A stretch of DNA of 64,000 nucleotides from Hydrogenophaga sp. (lineage in GTDB: Bacteria > Pseudomonadota > Gammaproteobacteria > Burkholderiales > Burkholderiaceae_C). The DNA is taken from NCBI RefSeq assembly GCF_014773545.1, contig NZ_SDDV01000005.1:1-64000 (forward strand). The letters run 5' to 3'. The notes under the pieces were generated by a model. It worked only from the letters and a program-made list of their open reading frames with translations, did no database searches and was not told where the DNA came from. Below are positions 35,667 through 43,924 of the stretch, in pieces (positions within the stretch are counted from its first letter, which is position 1; the number at the start of each line of letters is the position of its first letter). A program made the position numbers and the translations under genes.

Positions 35667-36341
35667 ATGTCACGCAAACCCGCCAAAGGCTATTTCGTCC
35701 GGGGTCAGTTTGTTGCCGAAGGCAGCGAGCTGGATCTGGAGCTCAAACGCGAACTCAAGGGTTCGGTTGACATGAGCAAAACCGATCTCAAGAAGCACAG
35801 CGACCAGTTGCAAGCACTGGGTGAAGGCCTGTTGACGCTGGGCGGCAGCTTGATGGCTGCTTTGCTTGATGCGCACCAGTTGCCGGAAAAACTGCTCGAC
35901 GCCGTGGCCGAAGCCAAGCGCATCAGCAACTTCGAGGGACGACGCCGACAGATGCAGTATATCGGCAAGCTGATGCGTCGGCTAGACCCGAGCGCTGTCG
36001 CGGCGATCGAGGCCGCGCTGCAGGAGCAGCACAAACCCTCGGCGCTCGCCACGCTGGCGCTGCACCAGGCCGAGCAGTGGCGCGATCGCCTGCTGGCCGA
36101 CGACGCCGCGCTAACGCACTGGCTAGAGATCGACCCACAAGCCGATGCGCAGCAACTGCGCGCGCTGATTCGGCAGGCGCGCAAAGACGTGCAGACGGCG
36201 CCTGCGCAGCAGCACGCGGGCGCCGCATTGCGCCACGGAAAAGCCTATCGCGATATTTTTCAGCTCGTCAAGGCCTCGCTGGCGCAAGACAGCGCCGACG
36301 CCAGTGCAGCCTTTGTCGCGCACGAGGATCACCTGCCATGA
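35667..36341 (+). CDS. darP: Ribosome biogenesis factor DarP (YjgA)
   Basis: 224 aa, DUF615/YjgA family, a factor of late 50S subunit assembly. Recognisable by MSKTDLKKHSDQLQALGEGLLTL, EAKRISNFEGRRRQMQYIGKLMRRLD and the C-terminal LRALIRQARKDVQ. In many proteobacteria it is encoded next to pmbA in divergent orientation, as here, which adds confidence. It overlaps mog by 4 bases. Confidence 0.95.
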   Translation: MSRKPAKGYFVRGQFVAEGSELDLELKRELKGSVDMSKTDLKKHSDQLQALGEGLLTLGGSLMAALLDAHQLPEKLLDAVAEAKRISNFEGRRRQMQYIGKLMRRLDPSAVAAIEAALQEQHKPSALATLALHQAEQWRDRLLADDAALTHWLEIDPQADAQQLRALIRQARKDVQTAPAQQHAGAALRHGKAYRDIFQLVKASLAQDSADASAAFVAHEDHLP

Positions 36342-36952
36342 CCCCCCCTGCCCCGCACCGCTCTGAAGCCGCTGCGCCGGTTCGCATCGGCATCGTCTCG
36401 ATCAGCGACCGCGCCAGCAGCGGCGTCTATCCCGACCTGGGCCTGCCGGCCCTGCAAGACTGGCTGCGCCGGGCGCTGAAAAACCCGATTCACTTTGAGC
36501 CGCGTCTGATCCCGGACGATCAAGCCGGCATCAGCGCCACCCTGATCGAATTGGTAGACGCTGCTTGCGCGCTGGTGCTGACCACCGGCGGCACCGGCCC
36601 CGCGCCGCGCGACCTCACACCCGAGGCCACATTGGCGGTGGCAGAAAAAGAAATGCCAGGCTTTGGCGAACAGATGCGACGCATCAGCCTGGCCTTTGTG
36701 CCCACCGCCATTTTGTCGCGCCAGGTGGCGGTGATTCGTGGCCACTGCCTCATCATCAACCTGCCGGGCCAGCCCAAGGCGATTGCCCAGACACTGGAAG
36801 GTCTGAGAGACGGCGACGGAAAATCGGTCCAGGACGGCATTTTTGCCGCCGTTCCGTACTGCATAGACCTGATCGGCGGACCCTATCTGGAAACCCACGA
36901 CGAGGTCTGCGCCGCTTTTCGTCCCCAGTCGGCACGGCAGCCAAAGCCTTAA
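36338..36952 (+). CDS. mog: Molybdopterin adenylyltransferase
   Basis: 204 aa. MoCF_biosynth domain: RIGIVSISDRASSGVYPDLGLPALQDWL at the N-terminus, the substrate-binding TTGGTGPAPRDLTPEAT, and KEMPGFGEQMRRISL. It adenylates molybdopterin before metal insertion. ATG 36338 overlaps the darP stop, showing translational coupling. A second MoCF-domain protein occurs at 60.0 kb but has the CinA-type layout. Confidence 0.93.
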   Translation: MTPPAPHRSEAAAPVRIGIVSISDRASSGVYPDLGLPALQDWLRRALKNPIHFEPRLIPDDQAGISATLIELVDAACALVLTTGGTGPAPRDLTPEATLAVAEKEMPGFGEQMRRISLAFVPTAILSRQVAVIRGHCLIINLPGQPKAIAQTLEGLRDGDGKSVQDGIFAAVPYCIDLIGGPYLETHDEVCAAFRPQSARQPKP

Positions 36953-36970
36953 TCAGAGCCCAAGCTTCGT

Positions 36971-37447
36971 ATGAAAATCTGCAAAGATAGCGTCGTCACC
37001 CTCAGCTTTCGCGCCAGCGACACGCAGGGCAATCTGTTGGAATACGGCAAGGAGCCGCGCGCCTACTTGCATGGCGGCTACCACAACACCTTGCCCGGCA
37101 TTGAAAAAGCCCTTGAAGGACAAGAAAAAGGCTATCAAGCCAGGCTGGTGTTGGCGCCTGAAGACGCCTTTGGCCTGCGCGATGAAAGCCTGCTGCGCAG
37201 CATTCCCAAAAGCAGTTTTCCACCCGGCGTCAAAGTGGGTGGTCAACTTGAGGGCAGAGACGAGAACGGCCGCGAACAGGTTTTTACGGTGCAAAAAATC
37301 AAGGGCGATACGGTGCTGCTGGACGGCAACCACCCGCTGGCCGGGCAGACGCTGCGCTTGGCGGTGACGGTGATCGACGTGCGCCCCGCCAGCGCCGACG
37401 AAATCAGGCACGGACACGCGCACGGCGCCCACGGACACCGGCACTGA
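36971..37447 (+). CDS. slyD: FKBP-type peptidyl-prolyl isomerase, SlyD-like
   Basis: 158 aa. FKBP domain split by an insert-in-flap chaperone domain (about residues 72-120), the SlyD layout. Segments: LEYGKEPRAYLHGGYHNTLPGIEKALEGQEKGYQARLVLAPEDAFG and a histidine-rich tail (HGHAHGAHGHRH) that probably binds Ni or Zn. The tail is shorter than in E. coli SlyD and lacks its cysteines. It is 18 bases after mog and probably in the darP-mog-slyD transcript. Confidence 0.9.
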   Translation: MKICKDSVVTLSFRASDTQGNLLEYGKEPRAYLHGGYHNTLPGIEKALEGQEKGYQARLVLAPEDAFGLRDESLLRSIPKSSFPPGVKVGGQLEGRDENGREQVFTVQKIKGDTVLLDGNHPLAGQTLRLAVTVIDVRPASADEIRHGHAHGAHGHRH

Positions 37448-37529
37448 CACAGAAACAAGCGCTGCTTGAGACCTGGCGTGGTGTTGCCCGCAGCGCGTGC
37501 GGGCCGCTGCAGCCGCGCTGTGGGCAGAC

Positions 37530-37556
37530 CCGCACACGGGCTTGGCCCGTGTGCGG
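37530..37556. terminator. Strong hairpin between convergent slyD and gltA
   Basis: CCGCACACGGGC (37530-37541), loop TTG, GCCCGTGTGCGG (37545-37556): a perfect 12-bp stem between two convergent stops. It lacks a T-run on either side, so it may act as a Rho-linked stop or an mRNA 3' end stabiliser for both genes. Confidence 0.6.
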
Positions 37557-37569
37557 CGGGGAAGAAAAA

Positions 37570-38880
37570 TCAGCGCTGCGCCAGAGGCTGCACGTCCCGG
37601 CGGCTGGCGCCGGTGAAAAGCTGGCGCGGACGGCCGATTTTGTACTCGGGGTCGCTGATCATTTCGTTGAGCTGCGCGATCCAGCCGACGGTGCGCGCCA
37701 GCGCAAAAATGCCGGTGAACAGATTGACTGGAATGCCTATCGCGCGCTGCACGATGCCGGAGTAGAAGTCCACGTTCGGGTACAGCTTGCGCGAGACGAA
37801 GTAATTGTCTTCCAGCGCAATTTTTTCCAGCTCTTTGGCCAGTTTGAACAAGGGGTCATTTTCCAGCCCGAGTTCGCCCAGCACCTCGTTGCAGGTTTCT
37901 TGCATCAGCTTGGCGCGCGGGTCGTAGTTTTTGTAAACGCGGTGACCAAATCCCATCAGTTTGACGCCGGAATTTTTGTCCTTCACCTTCTCCATGAACT
38001 CGCCCACTTTGGCCACGCCGCCGTTGCGCTGGATGTCTTCCAGCATGTTCAGGCAGGCCTCGTTGGCGCCGCCGTGGGCCGGGCCCCACAGACAGGCCAC
38101 ACCAGCGGCAATGGCGGCAAACGGGTTGGTGCCGGAGGAGCCGCACAGGCGCACGGTGGAGGTGGAAGCGTTTTGCTCGTGGTCGGCGTGCAGAATGAAG
38201 ATGCGGTCCAGCGCGCGTTCCAGCACCGGGTTGACCACGTACTCTTCGCAGGGCGTGCCAAACATCATGCGCAGGAAGTTGCCTGCGTAGCTCAGGTCGT
38301 TGCGCGGATACATATAGGGCTGACCGACGCCGTATTTATAGGCCATGGCCACCAGGGTCGGCATTTTTCCGATCAGGCGGATGGCTGCGACTTTGCGGTG
38401 CTCGGGGTTGTTGATGTCGGTGCTGTCGTGGTAGAAGGCAGAGAGCGCGCCGATCAGACCGGTGAGGACCGCCATCGGATGCGCGTCGCGACGAAAACCA
38501 CGCAAGAAGAACTGCATCTGCTCATGCACCATGGTGTGGTTGATCACCAGCTTGTGAAAATCTTGGCGCTCTTGAGCGCCGGGCAGATCGCCATTGAGCA
38601 GCAGGTAGCAGGTATCAAGGTAGTCGCACTGGGTGGCCAGTTGCTCGATCGGGTAGCCGCGGTACAGCAGCTCGCCCTTGTCGCCGTCGATGTAGGTGAT
38701 GGCCGACTGGCACGAAGCGGTAGAGAGGAAACCGGGGTCGTAGGTGAACAGGCCGGTTTGCCCGTAGAGCTTGCGGATGTCTATCACGTCCGGGCCGATA
38801 CTGCCGCCGTACACAGGCAGCTCCATGCTGGGGCTGCCGTTGGAGAACGACAGGGTGGCTTTGTTGTCTACGAGTTTCAT
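37570..38880 (-). CDS. gltA: Citrate synthase (type II)
   Basis: 436 aa, the NADH-sensitive Gram-negative type. Active-site histidines in [12 protein letters not shown] and [17 protein letters not shown], catalytic aspartate near [10 protein letters not shown]. First step of the TCA cycle, oxaloacetate plus acetyl-CoA. It ends the sdhCDAB-sdhE-gltA gene string, 23 bases after sdhE, with a good AGGAG site before the ATG. Confidence 0.98.
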   Translation of the reverse strand: MKLVDNKATLSFSNGSPSMELPVYGGSIGPDVIDIRKLYGQTGLFTYDPGFLSTASCQSAITYIDGDKGELLYRGYPIEQLATQCDYLDTCYLLLNGDLPGAQERQDFHKLVINHTMVHEQMQFFLRGFRRDAHPMAVLTGLIGALSAFYHDSTDINNPEHRKVAAIRLIGKMPTLVAMAYKYGVGQPYMYPRNDLSYAGNFLRMMFGTPCEEYVVNPVLERALDRIFILHADHEQNASTSTVRLCGSSGTNPFAAIAAGVACLWGPAHGGANEACLNMLEDIQRNGGVAKVGEFMEKVKDKNSGVKLMGFGHRVYKNYDPRAKLMQETCNEVLGELGLENDPLFKLAKELEKIALEDNYFVSRKLYPNVDFYSGIVQRAIGIPVNLFTGIFALARTVGWIAQLNEMISDPEYKIGRPRQLFTGASRRDVQPLAQR

Positions 38881-38903
38881 GCGATTTCCTCCTGGGTGGT
38901 TTT

Positions 38904-39209
38904 TTAAACGGGTTGCACTGAGGCGCGCAGCAACGCCAATACGCGGATCACATCGTCACGGGCCAAATCATCTGGCGCAACCGTTCTTGCGAGCAGCAAA
39001 TCAAGCAAATCGTGATCAGATAAATCCATCAACTCGCCCAGGGCATGGGCTTGTCTGACGGTCAGGCTGGCTTCGTGTCGGGCAAAAAAACGCTGGATGA
39101 ACAGGTCGTTCTCCAGCAGCCCGCGGCGGCAGCGCCAGCGCAGCTTGCTCAAGGCACGCGGGTCGAGCAAGGCGTCGGGTTCGGTGTTGCCAGTCATGAA
39201 GCGGGACAT
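38904..39209 (-). CDS. sdhE: Succinate dehydrogenase assembly factor SdhE
   Basis: 101 aa. Contains the RGxxE flavinylation motif in [18 protein letters not shown] and the following helical domain ([19 protein letters not shown]). It helps attach FAD covalently to SdhA. It sits 7 bases after sdhB, in the operon of its target. ATG 39209 or the internal ATG 39197 could be the start. Confidence 0.93.
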   Translation of the reverse strand: MSRFMTGNTEPDALLDPRALSKLRWRCRRGLLENDLFIQRFFARHEASLTVRQAHALGELMDLSDHDLLDLLLARTVAPDDLARDDVIRVLALLRASVQPV

Positions 39210-39216
39210 GCAGGTT

Positions 39217-39921
39217 TCAGATCGCGCGTTTGACCATCATTTCTTTGATTTTGCCAATCGCCTTGGTCGGGTTCAGGCTCTTGGGGCAAACGTCGACGCA
39301 GTTCATGATGGTGTGGCAACGGAACAGGCGGTACGGGTCTTCCAGATTGTCCAGCCGCTCGGCGGTGCCCTGGTCGCGGCTGTCGGCGATGAAACGGTAA
39401 GCCTGCAACAGGCCGGCCGGGCCGACGAATTTGTCCGGATTCCACCAGAAGCTGGGGCAACTGGTGGAGCAACTGGCACACAAAATGCATTCATACAGAC
39501 CGTTGAGTTCCTCGCGCTCCTCGGGGCTTTGCAGCCGCTCCTTCTCAGGTGCGATGCTGTCGTTGATCAAATAAGGCTTGATGCTGTTGTACTGCTGGAA
39601 GAACTGCGTCATGTCGACGATCAGGTCGCGCACCACCGGCAGGCCGGGCAGCGGCTTGAGCACGATGTCGCCCTTGAGCGTGTTCATATTGGTCAGGCAG
39701 GCCAGGCCGTTCTTGCCGTTGATGTTCATGGCGTCCGAGCCGCACACCCCTTCGCGGCACGAGCGGCGAAAAGAGATGGACGGATCGACCGCCTTGAGCT
39801 TCATGAGCGCGTCCAGCAACATGCGCTCGTGGCCGTCGAGCTCGACCTGAATCGTCTGCAGGTAGGGCTTGGCGTCCTTTTCCGGGTCGTAGCGGTAAAT
39901 TTTGAAAGTGCGTAGGGCCAT
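39217..39921 (-). CDS. sdhB: Succinate dehydrogenase iron-sulfur subunit
   Basis: 234 aa. Three cluster-binding cysteine groups: SCREGVCGSDAMNINGKNGLAC for [2Fe-2S], CILCASCSTSCPSFWW for [4Fe-4S], and CHTIMNCVDVCPKSLNP for [3Fe-4S]. Passes electrons from SdhA to quinone at the SdhC/SdhD membrane anchor. Confidence 0.98.
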   Translation of the reverse strand: MALRTFKIYRYDPEKDAKPYLQTIQVELDGHERMLLDALMKLKAVDPSISFRRSCREGVCGSDAMNINGKNGLACLTNMNTLKGDIVLKPLPGLPVVRDLIVDMTQFFQQYNSIKPYLINDSIAPEKERLQSPEEREELNGLYECILCASCSTSCPSFWWNPDKFVGPAGLLQAYRFIADSRDQGTAERLDNLEDPYRLFRCHTIMNCVDVCPKSLNPTKAIGKIKEMMVKRAI

Positions 39922-39963
39922 GTGTTTTTCTCCGTGCGTCGGGGCTGCGATCTGCAGTCGGCC

Positions 39964-41769
39964 TCAGAAAGTGCGAACCTTGGGCGGCACCGACGCCACC
40001 GTCAGCGGCTGCAGGTTGACCGGCTTGTACGTCAGGCTGTTGTCGGCGCTGTGCCACAGCGTGTGCTTCATCCATTCGGCGTCGTTGCGGCCCAGCGGGA
40101 ACTGCGCGTCATCGGCCGCCCGCTCATAGTCGTTCACGGTGTGCGCGCCACGGCACTCGCGCCGTGCCGCCGCCGAGGTCATGGTGGCCTGTGCCGCCTC
40201 GATCAGGTTTTCCACCTCGAGCGCTTCGATGCGCGCGGTATTGAACACGCGCGACTTGTCTTGCAGGCCGATCTGCGCCACGCGCTCACGCAAGGCGTTG
40301 ATTTTGACCACGCCCGCATCCATCACGGCTTGTGTACGGAACACGCCAGCGTGCTGCTGCATGGCGGCACGCAAGTCGTCGGCAACCGCCTGCGCGTACT
40401 CGCCGCCGCTGGCGCTGTCCAGCCGCGCCAGCCGCGCCAGCGTTTTGTCGGCAGCATCAGACGGCAGCGCTTTGCGGTTTTTCTGCTGGTCGTTGAACTG
40501 CACGATGTGGTTGCCGGCCGCACGGCCGAACACCAGCAGGTCGAGCAAGGAGTTGGTGCCCAGGCGGTTGGCGCCGTGCACGCTGACACACGAGCATTCG
40601 CCCACCGCGTACAGGCCGTTGACCACCTGTTGGCTGCCCGCTCCGTCGGGCACAAGGACCTGGCCGTTGATATTGGTCGGAATGCCGCCCATTTGGTAGT
40701 GAATGGTCGGCAGCACCGGGATGGGTTCGCGCGTGATGTCGACGTTGGCGAAGTTGACGCCAATTTCATAGACCGACGGCAGGCGCTTGTGAATCGTCTC
40801 GGCGCCCAGGTGGTCGAGCTTGAGCAGCACGTAATCCTTGTTGGGGCCGCAACCACGACCTTCCTTGATTTCCTGGTCCATGCAGCGGCTGACGAAGTCG
40901 CGCGGCGCCAAGTCTTTCAAGGTGGGCGCATAACGCTCCATGAAGCGCTCGCCGTTGCTGTTGAGCAAAATGGCACCTTCGCCCCGGCAACCTTCGGTCA
41001 GCAACACGCCCGCGCCGGCCACGCCGGTGGGGTGAAACTGCCAGAACTCCATGTCTTGCAAGGGAATGCCGGCGCGCGCTGCCATGCCCAGACCGTCACC
41101 GGTGTTGATGAAGGCGTTGGTGGAGGCGGCAAAGATGCGACCAGCGCCGCCGGTGGCCAGCAGCGTGGTTTTGGCTTCCAGAATGTAAGTCTCGCCGGTT
41201 TCCATCTCCAGCGCGGTCACGCCCAGCACGTCGCCGCTGGCGTCGCGGATCAAGTCCAGCGCCATCCACTCGACGAAGAAAGTGGTGCGGGCAGCCACGT
41301 TTTGCTGGTATAGCGTGTGCAGCATGGCGTGGCCGGTGCGGTCGGCGGCGGCGCAGGCGCGCTGCACCGGTTTTTCACCGTAGTTGGCGGTGTGACCGCC
41401 GAAGGGGCGCTGATAAATCGTGCCGTCGGGGTTGCGGTCGAACGGCATGCCAAAGTGTTCCAGCTCGTAGACCACTTTGGGTGCTTCACGGCACATGAAC
41501 TCGATGGCGTCCTGGTCGCCCAGCCAATCCGAGCCCTTGATGGTGTCGTAGAAGTGGTAGTGCCAGTTGTCCTCGCTCATATTGCCCAGCGAAGCACCAA
41601 TGCCGCCTTGCGCCGCCACGGTGTGCGAGCGGGTCGGGAACACTTTGGAGAGCACGGCGACTTTGAGGCCGGCGCGAGCCAGTTGCAAAGAGGCACGCAT
41701 GCCGGAGCCGCCAGCTCCGACGATCACCACGTCAAACTGACGCTTGGGGAGTTTGCTGGTCATGGTCAT
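39964..41769 (-). CDS. sdhA: Succinate dehydrogenase flavoprotein subunit
   Basis: 601 aa. FAD-binding VVIVGAGGSGMRASLQLARAGL, the histidine for covalent FAD in RSHTVAAQGGIGASLGN, substrate-binding QFHPTGVAGAGVLLTEGCRGEGA, and HGANRLGTNSLLDLLVFGRAAG. ATG 41769 has GGAGA upstream; ATG 41763 is a close alternative. An in-frame extension upstream overlaps sdhD and is not real. Confidence 0.98.
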   Translation of the reverse strand: MTMTSKLPKRQFDVVIVGAGGSGMRASLQLARAGLKVAVLSKVFPTRSHTVAAQGGIGASLGNMSEDNWHYHFYDTIKGSDWLGDQDAIEFMCREAPKVVYELEHFGMPFDRNPDGTIYQRPFGGHTANYGEKPVQRACAAADRTGHAMLHTLYQQNVAARTTFFVEWMALDLIRDASGDVLGVTALEMETGETYILEAKTTLLATGGAGRIFAASTNAFINTGDGLGMAARAGIPLQDMEFWQFHPTGVAGAGVLLTEGCRGEGAILLNSNGERFMERYAPTLKDLAPRDFVSRCMDQEIKEGRGCGPNKDYVLLKLDHLGAETIHKRLPSVYEIGVNFANVDITREPIPVLPTIHYQMGGIPTNINGQVLVPDGAGSQQVVNGLYAVGECSCVSVHGANRLGTNSLLDLLVFGRAAGNHIVQFNDQQKNRKALPSDAADKTLARLARLDSASGGEYAQAVADDLRAAMQQHAGVFRTQAVMDAGVVKINALRERVAQIGLQDKSRVFNTARIEALEVENLIEAAQATMTSAAARRECRGAHTVNDYERAADDAQFPLGRNDAEWMKHTLWHSADNSLTYKPVNLQPLTVASVPPKVRTF

Positions 41770-41773
41770 GGCT

Positions 41774-42139
41774 TCAGAGTCTCCAGAGAACTTCAATGGC
41801 CCAGCCCAGGCAGGCCACAAGCCAGACGATGGTGAACACATGCAGCGCCAGCCGCACGCCGGTAATCTTGACGTAATCCATCCAGACGTCGCGCATTCCG
41901 ACCCAGGCATGCCAGGCGAGTGCGATAAAGACGGCCAGCGTCAGGCCCTTCATCCAGTGCGGCACAAAAATGCCGGCCCAGGCTTCGTAACCGATCGGGC
42001 CGCTGGTGAAAATCACCTGCAGCACAACAATCAGGGTCCAAAGCGCCATCAGGGCGGCGCTGACGCGCTGCGCGAGCCAGTCGCGCAATCCGTAGCGCGC
42101 GCCGGTGACGACGCGCTGCGTACCGTGGTTGACAGTCAT
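41774..42139 (-). CDS. sdhD: Succinate dehydrogenase membrane anchor subunit
   Basis: 121 aa with three transmembrane helices (about residues 27-47, 58-79 and 93-115). Typical YGLRDWLAQRVSAALMALWTL, with the arginine and serine of the quinone site, and ALAWHAWVGMRDVWMDYVK, carrying the haem-ligand histidine. ATG 42139 starts MTVNHGTQRVVTGARYGLRDW. It ends 4 bases before the sdhA ATG. Confidence 0.95.
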   Translation of the reverse strand: MTVNHGTQRVVTGARYGLRDWLAQRVSAALMALWTLIVVLQVIFTSGPIGYEAWAGIFVPHWMKGLTLAVFIALAWHAWVGMRDVWMDYVKITGVRLALHVFTIVWLVACLGWAIEVLWRL

Positions 42140-42203
42140 GGTGTTTTTCCTTGTGAACGCGGGGAGAAATCGCTTGGGCAGGGCGTGGAAGTTGCAGCCC
42201 GGA

Positions 42204-42635
42204 TTAATAAAGCCCAAACAGTTTGGCACCCAGCAGCAGCGTCAAGCCCAGACTGAGCACCAAAGTGAAAATGGCCGACGAGCGCCCGAACGCCTTGCTC
42301 ACCGCGTGGGTCGCGTCCATGTACAGGTGGCGCAGACCGGCGATCAGGTGGTGCAGGAAGGCCCAGATCAGCGCCAGCACGACCAGTTTGAACAGCCAGC
42401 CGGGCACCAAGCCCAGGCCGACGACGAAAGCCGCAGCGAAACGATCAAATGAAATTTCGGACGACGCCGAGGTATCGAACAACCAGACGATCAGCGGCAG
42501 AAGTAAAAACATCAGGACGCCGCTGACGCGGTGCAGGATAGACACCCAGCCAGCCGCTGGCAAACGGTAGCTGGGTAGGTCGGTCACGGCGTTGATGTTG
42601 CGAAATTCGGGCCGCTTGTGGGTCAACTCGGGCAT
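42204..42635 (-). CDS. sdhC: Succinate dehydrogenase cytochrome b556 subunit
   Basis: 143 aa. N-terminal RPEFRNINAVTDLPSYRLPAAGWVSILHRVSGVLMFLLLP contains the SILHRxSG quinone-site motif; HHLIAGLRHLYMDATHAV carries the haem histidine. Three membrane helices. First gene of the sdh operon, 225 bp downstream of gntR in the same direction. Confidence 0.96.
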   Translation of the reverse strand: MPELTHKRPEFRNINAVTDLPSYRLPAAGWVSILHRVSGVLMFLLLPLIVWLFDTSASSEISFDRFAAAFVVGLGLVPGWLFKLVVLALIWAFLHHLIAGLRHLYMDATHAVSKAFGRSSAIFTLVLSLGLTLLLGAKLFGLY

Positions 42636-42718
42636 GGTGGGGCTTTCTTGCGGATGGTGCGGTGCTTGTACCGGGGCTGTAACTTGGTGGTAACTCTGGC
42701 CGACAGCCAGGAATTCTA

Positions 42719-42729
42719 TTGCAATGCAA
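42719..42729. promoter_or_regulatory. Candidate operator palindrome upstream of sdhC
   Basis: TTGCA-A-TGCAA, a perfect 5+1+5 inverted repeat 84 bases before the sdhC ATG. On the coding strand it overlaps the -10 of a possible promoter TTGTCA-N18-TGCAAT, a position that would suit a repressor. The identical 11-mer, read on the opposite strand, lies upstream of aceE. Confidence 0.5.
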
Positions 42730-42860
42730 CAAGGAGTTTGCTGACAAGGTCGGGATTTCAGTTGAACTAAATGGCTTGGCCGCCGTCATGAGCGCTTGTT
42801 GCAAGAGGCCAAGCCTGCTGCTGGCACACCCAAAGAGCGTTTCCACATTCTCGGCTCGGC

Positions 42861-43682
42861 TCAGCTCAATTCGTTGCGGTAATGGTGCGCGTCGGTGCGG
42901 TAGATGCCGCGGCGCAGCTCCATCGGCGCGTCGTCGTAGGTATAGGCCAGGCGCTCGACGCTCAGCAGCGGATGGCCCTCGGGAACGCCCAGCCACTGGG
43001 CGGCGTCGGCGTCGGCGCTCACCGCCTTGATTTTTTCCCAGGCACGCACCATGCAGACGCCAAACCGGGTTTCGAACAAGGCGTACATCGGGCTCTGATC
43101 GCCAGACAGCAGCTCCAGTGTCAAACCCTTGAACGGCAGGCCGGGCAGCCAGATGTCTTCCAGAATGGTCGGCTGGCCGCCAAACGACAGCATGCGCCTG
43201 AGTTGCACAATCGGGTCGCCGCTGCGCAGCGCCAACAGACGCGCCACCTCGGCGCTGGCGCGCAGGCGGCGGCATTCGATGATGTGGCGCTCGGCCGGCC
43301 CTTGTTCATCGAGCGTACCGGTATCGGGCAGCAAGCGCAAAAAACGGTACGGGATGTGACTCTCAGCATGGGTGGTGACGAAAGTACCCTTGCCCTGGCG
43401 GCGCACCAGCAAGTTGTCGCCAGCGAGTTCATCGATGGCCTTGCGCACCGTTCCCTGACTGACCCGGTAGCGCGCCGCCAGTTCGACTTCGCTCGGAATA
43501 CTGTCGCCCGGCTTCCATTCACCCGCTTGCAAACTGCGCAAAATCAAGGTCTTGATTTGCTGGTAGAGCGGACTGAAAGCAGGCACTGCCAGCGCGCCGG
43601 CGTCCCCGCCTGCTGGCGCGGCAATCGTGTTGCCGGCGTCCTTGACGGGTGAATCGATCGAGACGGCGGGCGGTGTAGCCAT
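42861..43682 (-). CDS. GntR-family (HutC subfamily) transcriptional regulator
   Basis: 273 aa. After a variable N-terminus, a winged helix-turn-helix domain (PLYQQIKTLILRSLQAGEWKPGDSIPSEVELAARYRVSQGTVRKAIDELAGDNLLVRRQGKGTFV, about residues 35-100) and a C-terminal UTRA ligand-binding domain (to the end, finishing APMELRRGIYRTDAHHYRNELS). It lies between sdhC and the divergent mdh, so it probably controls TCA genes in response to a small acid; the ligand is unknown. An upstream in-frame TTG at 43751 lies on top of the proposed -10 box, so ATG 43682 is the likely start. Confidence 0.9.
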   Translation of the reverse strand: MATPPAVSIDSPVKDAGNTIAAPAGGDAGALAVPAFSPLYQQIKTLILRSLQAGEWKPGDSIPSEVELAARYRVSQGTVRKAIDELAGDNLLVRRQGKGTFVTTHAESHIPYRFLRLLPDTGTLDEQGPAERHIIECRRLRASAEVARLLALRSGDPIVQLRRMLSFGGQPTILEDIWLPGLPFKGLTLELLSGDQSPMYALFETRFGVCMVRAWEKIKAVSADADAAQWLGVPEGHPLLSVERLAYTYDDAPMELRRGIYRTDAHHYRNELS

Positions 43683-43750
43683 GATTTGCTGGTTTGCAAT
43701 GGTGGCGTCAGAGACGTTTGACGACAAGGCCAAGCTTGACGAAAAGGCCA

Positions 43751-43778
43751 ATCATATCTTATATAAGACATAAGACAA
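43751..43778 (-). promoter_or_regulatory. gntR promoter with operator in its spacer
   Basis: On the minus strand TTGTCT (43778-43773) and TATGAT (43756-43751) are 16 bp apart. The spacer contains the perfect palindrome TCTTATATAAGA (43757-43768), followed outward by a second half-site so that ATAAGAC occurs twice in tandem (43763-43776). Binding there would block RNA polymerase, so autorepression by the GntR protein is the simplest reading. Confidence 0.65.
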
Positions 43779-43779
43779 A

Positions 43780-43808
43780 TTGACGCAAGCGGCGCGTCAG
43801 AGTACACT
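43780..43808 (+). promoter_or_regulatory. mdh promoter
   Basis: TTGACG (43780-43785) and TACACT (43803-43808) with a 17-bp spacer. The tandem ATAAGAC half-sites end 4 bases upstream of the -35 box, so the same regulator could act on mdh from this position. Confidence 0.6.
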
Positions 43809-43835
43809 TCGTGTCCGGTGCGGCTCGGCTGCTTG

Positions 43836-43888
43836 GCGGGGCTTCCCTTACCTTCGGGTTCGTGTTTTGCGGGGTTTTCATTCCCCGC
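43836..43888 (+). promoter_or_regulatory. mdh leader with alternative hairpin arms
   Basis: The leader of about 110 bases carries GCGGGG twice (43836-43841 and 43869-43874) and CCCCGC once (43883-43888). The second copy forms a 6-bp stem with an 8-base loop; the first could compete for the same partner. A pyrimidine-rich stretch follows before the GGAGTC ribosome binding region. It could be an attenuator or a stability element. Confidence 0.4.
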
Positions 43889-43924
43889 TTTCTTCTTCCA
43901 CCGTCATTTTATGGAGTCTCCCCC

